From positions 8,674,030 to 8,738,029 of the forward strand of contig CAIIXF020000009.1 of NCBI GenBank assembly GCA_903813345.2: 64,000 nt of DNA, written 5' to 3'. Positions 10,801-20,086 of the stretch are shown one piece after another. Made by a program: the position numbers and the translations under genes. Origin of the DNA: Owenia fusiformis (taxonomy: Eukaryota > Annelida > Polychaeta > Sabellida > Oweniidae). The notes beneath the pieces were generated by a model, which saw only the letters and a list, made by a program, of their open reading frames with translations, was not told where the DNA came from and ran no database searches. Numbering within the stretch: the stretch's first letter is position 1; every line of letters starts with the position of its first letter.

Positions 10801-13800
10801 AATTTAGGGGGGCGTATATGCGAGAAAATCCGGTAATCAAACATGGTAAATGAATGTTATTGTAGCCTAAAAGAAGATTAATTCTCAACATTGATAAAAC
10901 TGATTTTTTCAAATTACTGACTAAAATAAGTAAAAAAAACAAGTCACATTTTTTAGAAAAATGCATATTAATAACTAGTATAGTAGCAGGATTTAAACCA
11001 AGTACCTTCCAAATGGTCTCCTAAGACCTGAAGCAAAGTACGTCATAGCACCAGGCCCAACAGTACTGACTGGACAACCTCCGTTGTATGATTCTTTGCC
11101 CCAGTCCTTCTCCATGTACATCACACATTGGTCGGCTTCAGGACCAAAGTATTCAACAAGGGATTTTAAAACTGCCGATTTCCGTTCATCTTCCTAAAAG
11201 AATTATTACTGAGTCTAAGAGTGGTATTGACCAAAGCAGAATCAGCAATGATTCAATTTTGAACAGTTACAATTTTGAAAAGATATGAATAAATACTGAT
11301 ATTATTAATCAATGTAATGAACCACTTCAGGCCCGTAGCCAGGATTTGCCAAGGGGGGTTCACTTTTTGAAAAATTCCAGGGGGGGTTCACTTGTGATAA
11401 TTTTGGTCCAAAAATGGCCAAAATCACTTAAAAAGTACTCAGAATGGTGAAAAACTGCATGATTTTGAAAGAATTTTTGGCCAGGGGGGAACCCATCGAA
11501 CCCCTCCTGGCTACAGGCCTGCACTTCCGTAAGTGAAAAAAAAATCAGCAACCAGTAGAATCATGAGGCAAAGGAGGTACATTTTTTATAAAAAGGAATT
11601 TCATCCATTTGTTCCATATGAAAAGAGAAATGACATGCCGGATTATCCCCAATTGCTGTAACTTCTCTAGTCTTTTTCAAGATCCTGCATATGCACCCTT
11701 CTCTCTTTTACAGACGCTCAAATTTTTCTGAATTCTTTTTCTTGAGAATTTTTAGACACGCAGTACTAGTATTAGATCTATTCTACAATCTATGTTGATT
11801 TCATTTATCTGAAATACAGGCTCACACTGTGGCACATAATCTTTCATTTTTCTGAAAAAAAAAGTCTTCAAAATGTGGGGTGACCTTCACCTGCCTCATA
11901 GATAGCTACACGGCAGTTGTCTTTTATTAACATAAATGAACTGTATTGAGAAAGGAAAATTTTCATCTAAGTGCATGTGTACTTACTGTCCTGTTAGCCC
12001 ATTGTATGGCCTGTTTGCCCGATATAAACCCTACTAAACCGGGAGTGCCACCTGGTGAGGTGCAGTCAAACAAGACTCCCAGGGGACCACTATCACAGCC
12101 TTCCATTTGGGTTGGGCCACCATGACAAACTATCTCTCCACTAAAACCCTGATCTCTCCAAAATGCCTGTAAAAATGCTTTCTATATAATGAAATAGAAC
12201 TAATATACTTTTGTTTACACTGTATAAAATTTACATTTTTATACATACAACAAAATAAAGAAAGAATTTTAAACAAAAATATAAACAAAAGAATACCAAA
12301 CAGTAAATAGGCCTAGTATGTGTACCAATGACAATGTGCTGAAGGAGTATTATATATTAGTAGCAAGTGGAGTACTATCTTAGCAAAAATAGTGCATATG
12401 TTAGGACTTAAACAAAAAGAGCAATATTACATGTACGGTATGCTACATTCTATGAATTTTGTGATGTTATCCATTCTTATAACTGGTTTGAAAGATGGCG
12501 CTGGCTTCTGGCATTATGTATGATGTAGTTATGAAAAATCAGCTTGTTTGATTTTATGACAGTTTATGAAGAACAAAAGTCCAATACATTGCTTTCTGAT
12601 TTAATACCACATTCTGAGGATTATGAAATAAAATAACAGTGATCTCCCCAGCTTTAGAAGAAGGTATTAACATGCAAAATGTTATCACCTGCCATTTGTT
12701 ATAGATGCCGAATGCCGAACTCCTAACTCCAAATGCAGTCACAAAAGTTTGGAGGCTATAACAATATGTCAGCACTTGTGGTAGTGACATAACAACTTGG
12801 GACTGCACCAAAATCTTATGGCAGTCTGTTGAAAATCTATGTGCAACATGCAAAAAGAGTGAAAATCTAAGATTTTATGACAAAAACAGGGACAATTTGA
12901 ATTTGGGCACCCTCTTGAGAAGACAAACTTGGGTAGCTTGCTGAATATGATGACTCATGATATGTAGTCAAACACAAAAATGTGACTCACATTTTTGTGT
13001 ATGACTATATATGACTCACAATTTTGTATATGACTATACATTATGAGTAAATGTCATGCCTCATATTTTTGTATGACTACATATCATGACTCACTTTTTA
13101 ATGACTGTATCTCATGACTTGAATTTTTGTATGACTATATATCATGACTCACATTTTTGTATGACTATATATCATGACTCACATTTTTGTATATGACTAT
13201 ACATTATGACTAAATGTCATGACTCATATTTTTTATGACTATATACCATGACTCACATTTTTGTATATGACTATATATCATGACTCACATTTTTGTATAT
13301 GACTATAAACTTGATGATATGGCCAACAGGCATCCTTTGGTACAGTTCTCTTTTGTAACAAGGAAGGTCAGGCTCATGCAGGATTCGTCCTAAAATGACC
13401 CATGCAAGCAGAATATAACGATTGCCTTGATTTGAAAAATGAAATCTGAATAAGATTATAAGGAGTGGAATTAGCAAGGAATAAAGTAAATTACAATGAA
13501 ATGTACATTCTAAATTGTATTGAAGTGCAGGCTAATGTATGTGCTTTATTGTTATAGACAGATATAAATATACACTGTAGCTAGTTAATAAATAATAAAA
13601 AAGAAATGAATTATATGCATTTCATGTCCTAGAATTATGGGTATTCAGTCAATCTATAGATGGTACAGTGTCTACAGTAATGCACGGACTGTGAGATTTC
13701 ATTCAACCACATACTGTCATCAAAGACCCCCAATAATAGCCAGTGAAAAACTGCATGATTTTGAAAGAATTTTGGCCAGGGGAAGCCCCCATCCCCCACC

Positions 13801-16800
13801 CTCCATACTAATATTACAAGCAAACCAATCACTGCACCATCTATTGAACTAAAATCCCTTGAGAGTTTGAGTATATGTACTGGAATAATAGAAAGATGGC
13901 AGTATGATTTGTCTATACATTTTCTTGTTTTTGAGCCACCTGCTCTATTTGGGTATAAACAGCGACATTATACAGTAAAACCTATGTACAGTGAACACCT
14001 GTCACAAAGATGTGTTCACTGTAAGTAGGTGTTCACTACAGAGAGGCAGAGAATCAATGGAGTATGTGCTTAGAAGAGGTGTTTACTAGAGAGGTGCTCA
14101 CCAAGACAAGTTTCACTGTATTGATAAACCATGGGCTTTCAAGAGAAAGCCCATGGATAAACCCATCGTCCAAATACACAGCCAATATAATTTGGCGCCG
14201 TTTCGTCATCGAAAGAATTTGGCGCTGTTCCTGCACGGTTTCGACACCGTTCCGGCACCGAAACCTTTTGACACCAAAATTTGGCACCGGACCAGTCAAA
14301 AAACGGCGTAAAAAATCAGATTGCATTTTGGGGTTGTACTGAAAAACAGGGCTCCATGTTCGGAAGATGGGACAAGAGAAAAACAGCCCTGTCATCTTTC
14401 TATCAGCTCAATACCTATCTAGGAATATGGGTTCTATATTACCTGATTGCATTGGGGGTATGGCGATGATTGCTCTGTTGCATTGTACACATTTACCATT
14501 TAGAGTGTCTATAGTAACTCCACTGTTTGTCTGAAAAAGAAATACTTAATTCAGCAACATAGTTAAGTGATTATTTTAACGTTGAATCATTAGAATGGGA
14601 CATTTGTATTATCACTTCAATGTACCATCCTGCACACAGAGTCTAGTTATAAACTATAGAAGAAGCTCTCTTTTAAGAAGTGAAGTCGAACGAATGCAAA
14701 GGGTATCCTTCTTAAACATTGCATAGATAAACTATTACTTGGATATTTAACTACTTTTTTGCACACAGAGTCTAGTTATAAACTATAGAAGAAGCTCTCT
14801 TTCAAGAAGTGAAGTCGAACAAATGCAAAGGGTATCCTTCTTAAACATTGCATAGATAAACTATTACTTGGATATTTAACTACTTTTTTGCACACAGAGT
14901 CTAGTTATAAGCTATAGAAGAAACTCTCTTTTAAGAAGTGAAGTCGAACGAATGCAAAGGGTACATGTCTCCTTCTCAAACGTTGCATAGATAGATTATT
15001 ACTTGGATATTTAACTACTTTTTGAACTTTGAACATCTCCTTTGTACTCAGGTCAGCTTCATGGCATTTATTCAGTACCAGGGGTTACATTAGCAGCAGC
15101 CAACAGGTGATCTTCACCAGTTTTCACAAGATCGCATGTTGTTTTGAGGGACTTTTCAACTTTTCCATGTTAAATTTATGATTTCCATTAATTTTCCTGT
15201 TGTTTTCATTTATTTAGCCTGTTGAAAGAATACTAGTGAAACCCCTGAGTACAGTGGCCTCTTTAGGTAATATTTTCTGATAAAAAGATTTCATGCTTTT
15301 CACACCCTTGATCGGCGATAGATAGTTGTATTTTGCTGCTTGTCATGTGATGTCATAGAGTAACTGGTGTCATAATTAACATATCAAGGATTCAATTTCA
15401 TTTTTTTCACATCTGGGTACTGAAATATTTAGACTCTTAGGAATAAACAGTTTATATCTCAAAGTCTTCAGTGTTGCTTTAAATGCAAAATCCTAAAAAT
15501 AACACTAAAGTGCCAATATTAATTTTATTTCAAAATCCCCCATCCCCCTCATCCCCTCAGCAAATTATCTCAATATTCGCAAACATACCTGGGTTATCTT
15601 GAATACAGGGTGAGATAACCAAACATTTTCAACACCAATTTTATCTACCAGCATCTGTGACAACTGTTGTGCACCACCCTGTATTAAATAAGAAAATATA
15701 TTTAATTTATTTTCTTCTCTTTTAGAATAACATACTAGATCATTAACTATGACAATCTTTAAGTATTTAGACCATTTAAAGTAAGCCAAATGCAATGAGT
15801 TTCAAGACAATCCTTTTTTTCTTTTAATATTTATTCATTCTAGTCGATACAGTGCAGGTCCATATTGAACCCCCCAGCCAAAAATTCTTTCAAAATCATG
15901 CAGCTTTTCACCATTCTGGTGACTTTTGAAATTTTCTAAAATGTGAACCCCGCTCTCCTTGGCAAAAGCTGGCTATCTGCCTGCAGGTACATAAAGTAAC
16001 AAATATCTCACATGTTTACAGAGTTTAGGAGTCAAAATTGTAATTTTATTGAAGAAGACCTTCCACTAGGCTACATTAACAGTAATAAATAGTAAAATCG
16101 GGAGTAAAATGCGACATTTCAAAACTGTGTATGGTTACCAATACCAATCACTGCGAAATAGCAATATCATATATCTTATATACAAAACCATTCGCATTGA
16201 AGTTCTTGAAATTGTAAAATGTTTTGTAAAATTGTTTACCTGAATTTTATATTCCTGACCACCATTTTCATTAGATTCAATAAGAGGCTCAAGACCGCCA
16301 GCAGCTGCCCCGTAATGAAGGAAGTAAAGCAGAGAGATTTGTGATGTCTCGACACCCAATACAATTCTCACTGTTGCATCGATTGTATCTTTGGCACCTG
16401 CAAAAATATAACATTCCATACGCTAGTATAAAGGATGAGGCTCAATTCTATGATTTGTCCCCCGCAGTGAAGGAAATAAACCAGATATTTGCGATGTCCC
16501 GACACCCAATACAATTCTCACCTTCGCATCGATTGTGTCTTTGGCACCTTGAAAAAAATAACATGTCATATGCTAGTATAAAGGATGAGGCTCAATTCTA
16601 TGGTTTGTTCCCCACGGTGAAGGAAATAAAGCAGATATTTGTGAAGTCTCGACACCCAATACAATTCTCACTGTTGCATCCATTGTGTCTTTGGCACCTT
16701 GAAAAATATAACATGTCATATGCTAGTATAAAGGATGAGGCTCAATTCTATGATTTGATCCCCATAGTGAAGGAAGTGAAGTAGATATTTGTGACGTCTC

Positions 16801-19068
16801 GATACTCAATACAATTCTTACTGTTGTCTAAACTGTGTTTTTGGCAGATAGAAATATGTGATATTACTTATCATCCTCCTAAGCAGTTGTCCAGAATCCG
16901 TACCTCCTTCTTCCCCCCTGCTATAAGCAGTTAGCATTTCCCCGATTAAGAACTCGCAATTTGATTGGCTGTCGCAACACTGCGACAGCAATCATGTATA
17001 CGTTTTTTAGGGGTTATCTTTGAAGTCTTTTGCATTATTATACAAGAAAATCCTGGTCCCAACCAGATAATTTCTATTAAATTGATTCTACTAAACAGAC
17101 TGTTAGGCTCCGGGGTTAGGCTGTGGAGGCCTTAATTGTTTACCTTTAGTCCATAACGTCTTTTGCATAAAACTGTGTAGCGTCATCCTGTCCCAAGCCT
17201 CTGCTTGCTTGCATTTGATTGGTTGGTCAACAGGCACTTGACGACACATGTAGTCAACCTGGAGATAAAATGTTACACATGTATGCAACAAATATGCTCA
17301 CGCATGACCCTGCACAATTAGAGTTCACTCAACAAGAGTTTATTGATGCAAAGAGTAATGAAAGTTGGATATTTTCGATTATACGTACTGTAGACTGGGC
17401 ATATCTAAATGTATGACAAAATTAAGCAGGTACATGTAATTCAATGAAGAATGAGCTCCATGCTATAAAACTATTAGGGGAAATGAAATTGTTAAAATGG
17501 AATATTTACTAATTCTCCATTTTGAGCTCCTAATTAGTACCTTCTGTAAAAAATGATTCAAGTCAAGAAGCGCACATATACTCAGGGAGGGAATTGTATT
17601 CTTGTAAGAGCGAATCTTGTCATCTCCAAGCATCATTAGCTTCTTGCCATTATGAAACTGTCGGAATATTGTCAGACCCAGCTCCTCTATGAGGTTCATC
17701 ACCTTTGGCTGTGTTCTGAAATACATGTAGATTAATGATACTATGATCACCATGGTTAGCAAGTTGCTACTACAGCACAGCTACATGTACTCAAGCTTAT
17801 AAGCTTTGGTGGCCCAGTCGATACACACAGTGTAGAGTATCAGGCTTTGGATTTTAGGGTCCTACAGTAAATGTAGGTTCGTCTCCCACACAGAATGTAG
17901 AATTTATCATACAAACATATTTTTATCTTTAACATTTTCACAAATAATCATTTTACCATTATCTGAATTTTTGTGGATTCAACTGCAAAAATAAAGACAA
18001 TTTGAATAACTAGAAAAATGTTCCAATTTTTATTGGCCCAACCTGTAGAGCCTCCAAGGCCGGCCTATATTGGGAGAACTCAGGCATATTTCATGTCATA
18101 GTGACATAACCTCTAAGATTTAAACATACCTGCCAACCCACTGACCTCCTAAGTCCCATGCATCCTCAGACGAACCTGAAGACATCAACTTTTTTGTCAG
18201 AGTTCTTCCTCCAACACGGTCTATAACAAAAAACAGTTGTACATGTATATTGATGCATGAATTTCACATTCAAAGTCACATTACATGCCCTATACGTAAT
18301 GTCTTTGGGCATTCCACATGCATAACCAGGATCCAAAGATTGATGACAAATTTGTAATACCTGGATGTACTATACTATATAAGGCACAACAGGATAATAT
18401 ATTTTATTCCATACCGGTCATTCCGGGTGCAGAAAATGTTTGTGCCTAGCACTGCGGGGTGTATTCGACAATATTACCCCTTCTCTTCGGTCTATATTTC
18501 TTAATACAAAGTTTAGGAAACAACACCTGAGTGGAATGAAACAGCCTCAATGCATTGAGTCTTCTTGGACTAAAATTCTTTTCATACATGGCAAAATTTA
18601 TATTTTCTACAGAATCACCTAAAAGATACAGCGTCACTAAAAGAACATATTTTCAATGAAGTTTTTTGCAAGGGGCAAGTTGGGAAAGCATCTATTTCAA
18701 TCTCCTCACCTAGACAACCATACAACAAATGCGTTATTGGTTATATAATGGAATGCAGTTATATGACACAGCATGTTCTGATTGGCCGGAATTGGACACA
18801 CCTTGCATAGCAAACCTACATGTTCAGCAGTAGACTATCATGTTTTTCATTGGAAGATCTCAAATGTAATGCTCATTGCAACATATGGGATAGAAAGTCA
18901 AAGACCCCTCCAGACAAAACCTGCCAATAGGTCTGATTCACACATACCTTTAGCCTCTAACACAAGGAGTCGAACACTTGCATCTTTCTGTTGGATCAAA
19001 TGGGCAGCAGACAAACCAGAGAGACCACCCCCAACAACAACGACATCAACATTGAAATCTTGTGTCAT
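7689..19068 (-). CDS. Monoamine-oxidase-family flavin amine oxidase, 12 exons, 527 aa
   Basis: CDS join, minus: 19068-18948, 18220-18130, 17715-17541, 17258-17144, 16397-16240, 15678-15589, 14530-14443, 13389-13289, 12166-11987, 11193-11006, 8760-8673, 7877-7689. All phases agree; 1584 nt. Seen: N-terminal FAD motif VVVVGGGLSGLSAA (G13-G18) with acidic E38, then DRVGGRT; Lys306 in PVGHIIK; GGC with Cys413; GTESATQW near residue 442; a hydrophobic helix at about 501-518 followed by basic residues. Length equals human MAO-A (527). Known: MAOs oxidatively deaminate amines on the outer mitochondrial membrane using FAD bound to this cysteine. Odd: the two cage tyrosines of MAO are replaced by Pro414 and Phe451, so substrates may differ. 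Head to head with BMPR1. Family certain; the specific amine is unknown. Confidence 0.93.
8366..8502 (-). mobile_element. CAGG-family MITE, degenerate copy 2
   Basis: Minus-orientation copy recognised from GGCCCATAGCCAGGATTT, which is the complement of the sequence near its right edge. The left end is decayed. Lies in the last intron of the oxidase gene. Confidence 0.6.
8528..8629 (-). mobile_element. CAGTG-family MITE, partial copy
   Basis: Complement of the CAGTGATCTCCC end at its right edge and the CACCCAC-rich interior (seen here as AAGTGGGTGC). Located between oxidase exons 12 and 11. Confidence 0.5.
8673..8760 (-). CDS. Oxidase exon 11
   Basis: Acceptor ATTCTTTTAG|G. Encodes LHYAGTESATQWCGFLNGAI, the C-terminal FAD-binding motif. 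Phe451 replaces the second cage tyrosine. Donor GTAGAG|GTATAT. Confidence 0.92.
8831..9381 (+). mobile_element. ACGG-tailed interspersed repeat, copy A
   Basis: Begins near CAACGCCAAAGC and CCCATCGAACAGCC. It contains two tandem subunits of about 130 bp (CCATTTTTCAAAATGGC ... TATGAACAAAATCACTCC), then an ACGG/GGAC-rich tract, and ends GTTCGATGGG. Two further copies occur in this window. Noncoding. Confidence 0.75.
9450..9979 (+). mobile_element. ACGG-tailed interspersed repeat, copy B
   Basis: Same order of blocks as copy A but missing the left end. Includes a block absent from A (AAGATGGCTGCCATGTGC to TTGCACCTAAATTACTG). Ends in an ACGG-rich tract and GTTCGATGGGATAATG. Confidence 0.72.
10335..10833. 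mobile_element. CCGG-ended MITE, 499 bp, TA target duplication
   Basis: Left end CCGGATTTTCTCGCATATA; the right end is its complement TATATGCGAGAAAATCCGG. TA flanks both sides (10333-10334, 10834-10835). Inside are two near-identical copies of a stretch with GTTGAAACAAAGTAAC and a GGCCCATGGGCGTATAAG motif seen twice. No transposase. Confidence 0.75.
11006..11193 (-). CDS. Oxidase exon 10 (flavin-linking cysteine)
   Basis: Acceptor TTCTTTTAG|GAA. Encodes EDERKSAVLKSLVEYFGP, KDWGKESYNGGCPVS and LRRPFGR. Cys413 is in the position that carries FAD in MAO. The next residue is Pro where human MAO has Tyr. Confidence 0.92.
11328..11521 (+). mobile_element. CAGG-family MITE, copy 3
   Basis: Starts CAGGCCCGTAGCCAGG and ends CCTGGCTACAGGCCTG. 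CACTT(C) occurs immediately on both sides (11323-11328 and 11522-11527). Within the intron between oxidase exons 9 and 10. Confidence 0.78.
11987..12166 (-). CDS. Oxidase exon 9
   Basis: Acceptor TTTTTACAG|GCA. Encodes AFWRDQGFSGEIVCHGGP to GLVGFISGKQAIQWANRT. Sixty whole codons; donor GGACA|GTAAGT. Confidence 0.92.
12656..12790 (-). repeat. GTTCGGCA-type interspersed repeat, copy 1
   Basis: On the minus strand it reads GACATATTGTTATAG, then AGTTCGGCATTCGGCATC, AACAAATGGC and TTTTGCATGTTAAT. The same order is seen at 47560-47675 and 59520-59690 on the plus strand. Confidence 0.55.
12951..13307. repeat. Minisatellite of about 31-36 bp spanning an exon-intron junction
   Basis: Units read on the minus strand as CAAAAATGTGAGTCATGATA followed by TATAGTCATATA. 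GTGAGTC occurs seven times; the one at 13288 is the real donor of oxidase exon 8. The first unit overlaps the last 18 coding bases. Confidence 0.85.
13289..13389 (-). CDS. Oxidase exon 8 (active-site lysine)
   Basis: Acceptor CATTTTAG|GA. Encodes ELYQRMPVGHIIKFIVIYKN, including the flavin-proximal Lys306. The donor AAAAAT|GTGAGTCATG and the last 18 coding bases are the first unit of a minisatellite that continues into the intron. Confidence 0.9.
13741..13800 (+). mobile_element. CAGG-family MITE fragment
   Basis: Only the GTGAAAAACTGCATGATTTT interior and part of the right side remain. Confidence 0.5.
13973..14118. mobile_element. CAGTAAAACC MITE, copy 1 (TA duplication)
   Basis: Ends CAGTAAAACCT and (complement) AAGTTTCACTG, flanked by TA. 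The interior has GTGTTCACTGTAAGTAGGTG-like motifs. Ends and TA target resemble Tc1/mariner-pogo-type MITEs. Confidence 0.62.
14443..14530 (-). CDS. Oxidase exon 7
   Basis: Acceptor TCTTTTTCAG|ACA. Encodes NRAIIAIPPMQS, the conserved AIPP element. Donor ATCAG|GTAATA, phase 1. Confidence 0.9.
14632..15022. repeat. Three tandem copies of a 129-bp unit
   Basis: Starts at 14632, 14761 and 14890 with GCACACAGAGTCTAGTTATA. Copies are nearly identical, so the array is recent. In the intron between oxidase exons 6 and 7. Confidence 0.9.
15075..15260 (+). repeat. Interspersed repeat shared with 23690-23840
   Basis: Shares TGTTGTTTTGAGG, TTCCATGTTAAA and spaced neighbours, in the same order, with BMPR1 intron 1 at 23690-23840. 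Old and diverged. Confidence 0.4.
15589..15678 (-). CDS. Oxidase exon 6
   Basis: Acceptor TTTAATACAG|GGT. Encodes GGAQQLSQMLVDKIG and HPVFKITQ, the strand before the FAD-proximal turn. Phase 0 on both sides. Confidence 0.9.
15855..15983 (-). mobile_element. CAGG-family MITE, copy in minus orientation
   Basis: Contains the complement of the family interior (AAAATCATGCAGCTTTTCAC) and both decayed ends. No clear target duplication. Confidence 0.6.
16240..16397 (-). CDS. Oxidase exon 5
   Basis: Acceptor ATATTTTTGCAG|GT. Encodes the TSQISLLYFLHY and NGGQEYKIQ segments. Donor ATTCAG|GTAAAC, phase 0. Its 5' half and acceptor are copied in tandem in the intron just upstream in the gene (16461-16860). 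Confidence 0.92.
16310..16860. repeat. Tandem 150-bp duplication of half of oxidase exon 5
   Basis: About 87 bp of exon 5, its acceptor and about 60 bp of intron are repeated at 150-bp steps (landmark GACACCCAATACAATTCTCA at about 16350, 16501, 16651). A fourth decayed copy follows. The copies lack the exon's 3' half and donor and are frameshifted. They create an open plus-strand frame of 50-residue repeats that is not a gene. Confidence 0.9.
17144..17258 (-). CDS. Oxidase exon 4
   Basis: Acceptor TTATCTCCAG|GTT. Encodes PVDQP ... AEAWDRMTLHSFM, equivalent to the MAO ADKWDKMTM region. Donor AAAG|GTAAAC, phase 1. Confidence 0.9.
17541..17715 (-). CDS. Oxidase exon 3
   Basis: Acceptor TATTTCAG|A. 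Encodes RTQPKVMNLIEELGL to the SYKNTIPSLS region, as in MAO. Donor CAGAAG|GTACTA, phase 0. Confidence 0.9.
17810..17900 (+). mobile_element. Possible tRNA-derived SINE head
   Basis: GGTGGCCCAGTCGATACAC resembles an A box, and GTAGGTTCGTCTCCCACA resembles a B box, about 65 bp apart. Too diverged and too long to be a functional tRNA. Confidence 0.4.
18130..18220 (-). CDS. Oxidase exon 2
   Basis: Acceptor TTGTTATAG|AC completes GAC in DRVGGRT, then AWDLGGQWVG. Donor GGCAG|GTATGT, phase 2. Confidence 0.92.
18221..18947. other. Oxidase intron 1
   Basis: Plain AT-rich intron. Nothing recognisable. Confidence 0.5.
18948..19068 (-). CDS. Oxidase exon 1 (FAD dinucleotide-binding motif)
   Basis: Encodes MTQDFNVDVVVVGGGLSGLS to the acidic end of beta-2 (LLVLEAK). 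Donor AAAG|GTATGT, phase 1. The frame stays open upstream to 19155 but holds no earlier ATG, so 19068 is chosen. This also matches the short pre-FAD leader of the family. Confidence 0.9.
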
Positions 19069-20004
19069 GGTTTTGTGTCGTCTATTTTCTATTCTTTGTT
19101 GTGTCGAAGATGTGAGGCTTTCATTGTATACCTGCAACTGAACACAATGACTCAAAAGCCAGGTTCAAATTCCTTACTCGAGTCTCTAGCTTACAGCTAG
19201 ACGAAACTTCATTGATTTCGTATGTAATGTGCTACACGCACCTACACGCACCTAGAACTCATTTTTAATAAATTTTATAAATATTTTTAAGAATATTAAT
19301 AATATTTAGGATGAAGCGTTGCTTGTCTGGATTTAGATATTTCAAAATTTCATTTCGGAGTTTGACAAATGGTGAAATTTTCTCGCTGTAGCTAAAAATG
19401 GCTTCCGGTTCTGGACGTGAATAACATTTGAAATTATTCTCGCTTAAAGAAATCAAATATAACAATAGATTCAGACGGGGATGTGAGCTGATGTTCTTCA
19501 AATCTATACATAAAGGTATATTTCATATTATTATGCCATATTTACTGTGCGTGTGACACAATGATTTACAATATTTATAATACTAAGGCAGCTCAATCTT
19601 CCTCCTCAAAGCCGGAATATAGAGAAGGCTTTGGACCGAAGTAACAAATTCCATTTGATCAACTCAACTGTCAGTGTCAAAATTCAAGGTCAAAATTTGA
19701 TTATACTTTTCGCCTTTTGATCCATTCAAGACCACACAGCCACAAAGTCAGAATGTTACACGATTAAAATGTTGGTCTAAAACATGTGCATCTATTCATT
19801 CGCAGGTTTTAATGTCGATGATGCAGTACTCACCAAGAAACGCGTATTTTTCTGGTTTATTTTGATTTTCACTTGTACTTCCGGAAGTACTAGAGTGCGA
19901 GAATGACAGGTCCCCAAATTTAGTTCATGTTGTGTCCGCCAGGTGTATTGCTAAAACAAGGGAGGGCACGCGCAAAAAGGAACAGCCTACAGTAACCTGC
20001 TAAA
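19069..20004. promoter_or_regulatory. Shared upstream region of the oxidase and BMPR1 genes
   Basis: 936 bp separate the divergent start codons, so both promoters and 5' UTRs must lie here unless upstream noncoding exons exist. Visible motifs: the palindrome GTACTTCCGGAAGTAC at 19875-19890 (two overlapping ETS sites) and GGCTTCCGGTT near 19398. No clear TATA box for either gene. This arrangement is typical of bidirectional promoters. Confidence 0.6.
19875..19890. promoter_or_regulatory. Palindromic ETS-type site
   Basis: GTACTTCCGGAAGTAC is an exact 16-bp palindrome with CCGGAAGT on each strand, about 115 bp upstream of the BMPR1 ATG. ETS/GABP-type sites of this form are common in animal bidirectional promoters. 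Confidence 0.55.
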
Positions 20005-20086
20005 ATGGCCGCAAAGATGCGGCCATATCTCGGATTAAGAGACGTTATTCTACAAATCGTGGTGTGTTTGTGTTCGTTTACATATG
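20005..20086 (+). CDS. BMPR1: BMPR1 exon 1 (signal peptide)
   Basis: ATG in good context (AAAATGG). Encodes a basic start and the hydrophobic stretch [15 protein letters not shown]. Donor TATG|GTGAGT, phase 1, which matches exon 2 across a 25-kb intron. Chosen by phase and signal-peptide character, so another first exon is possible. Confidence 0.75.

Noticed and set aside
12951-13307. Possible CRISPR-like repeat array
   Set aside because: Contiguous minisatellite without unique spacers, in an animal intron.
16341-16784. Plus-strand ORF of three 50-residue repeats, resembling a repeat protein
   Set aside because: It is the antisense of tandem copies of oxidase exon 5 plus intron. The frame stays open only because the unit is 150 bp.
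17820-17900. A functional tRNA gene
   Set aside because: The boxes are too far apart and no cloverleaf with paired acceptor ends can be drawn.
19069-19155. Upstream extension of the oxidase N-terminus
   Set aside because: The frame is open to 19155 but has no ATG before 19068, and the family leader is short.
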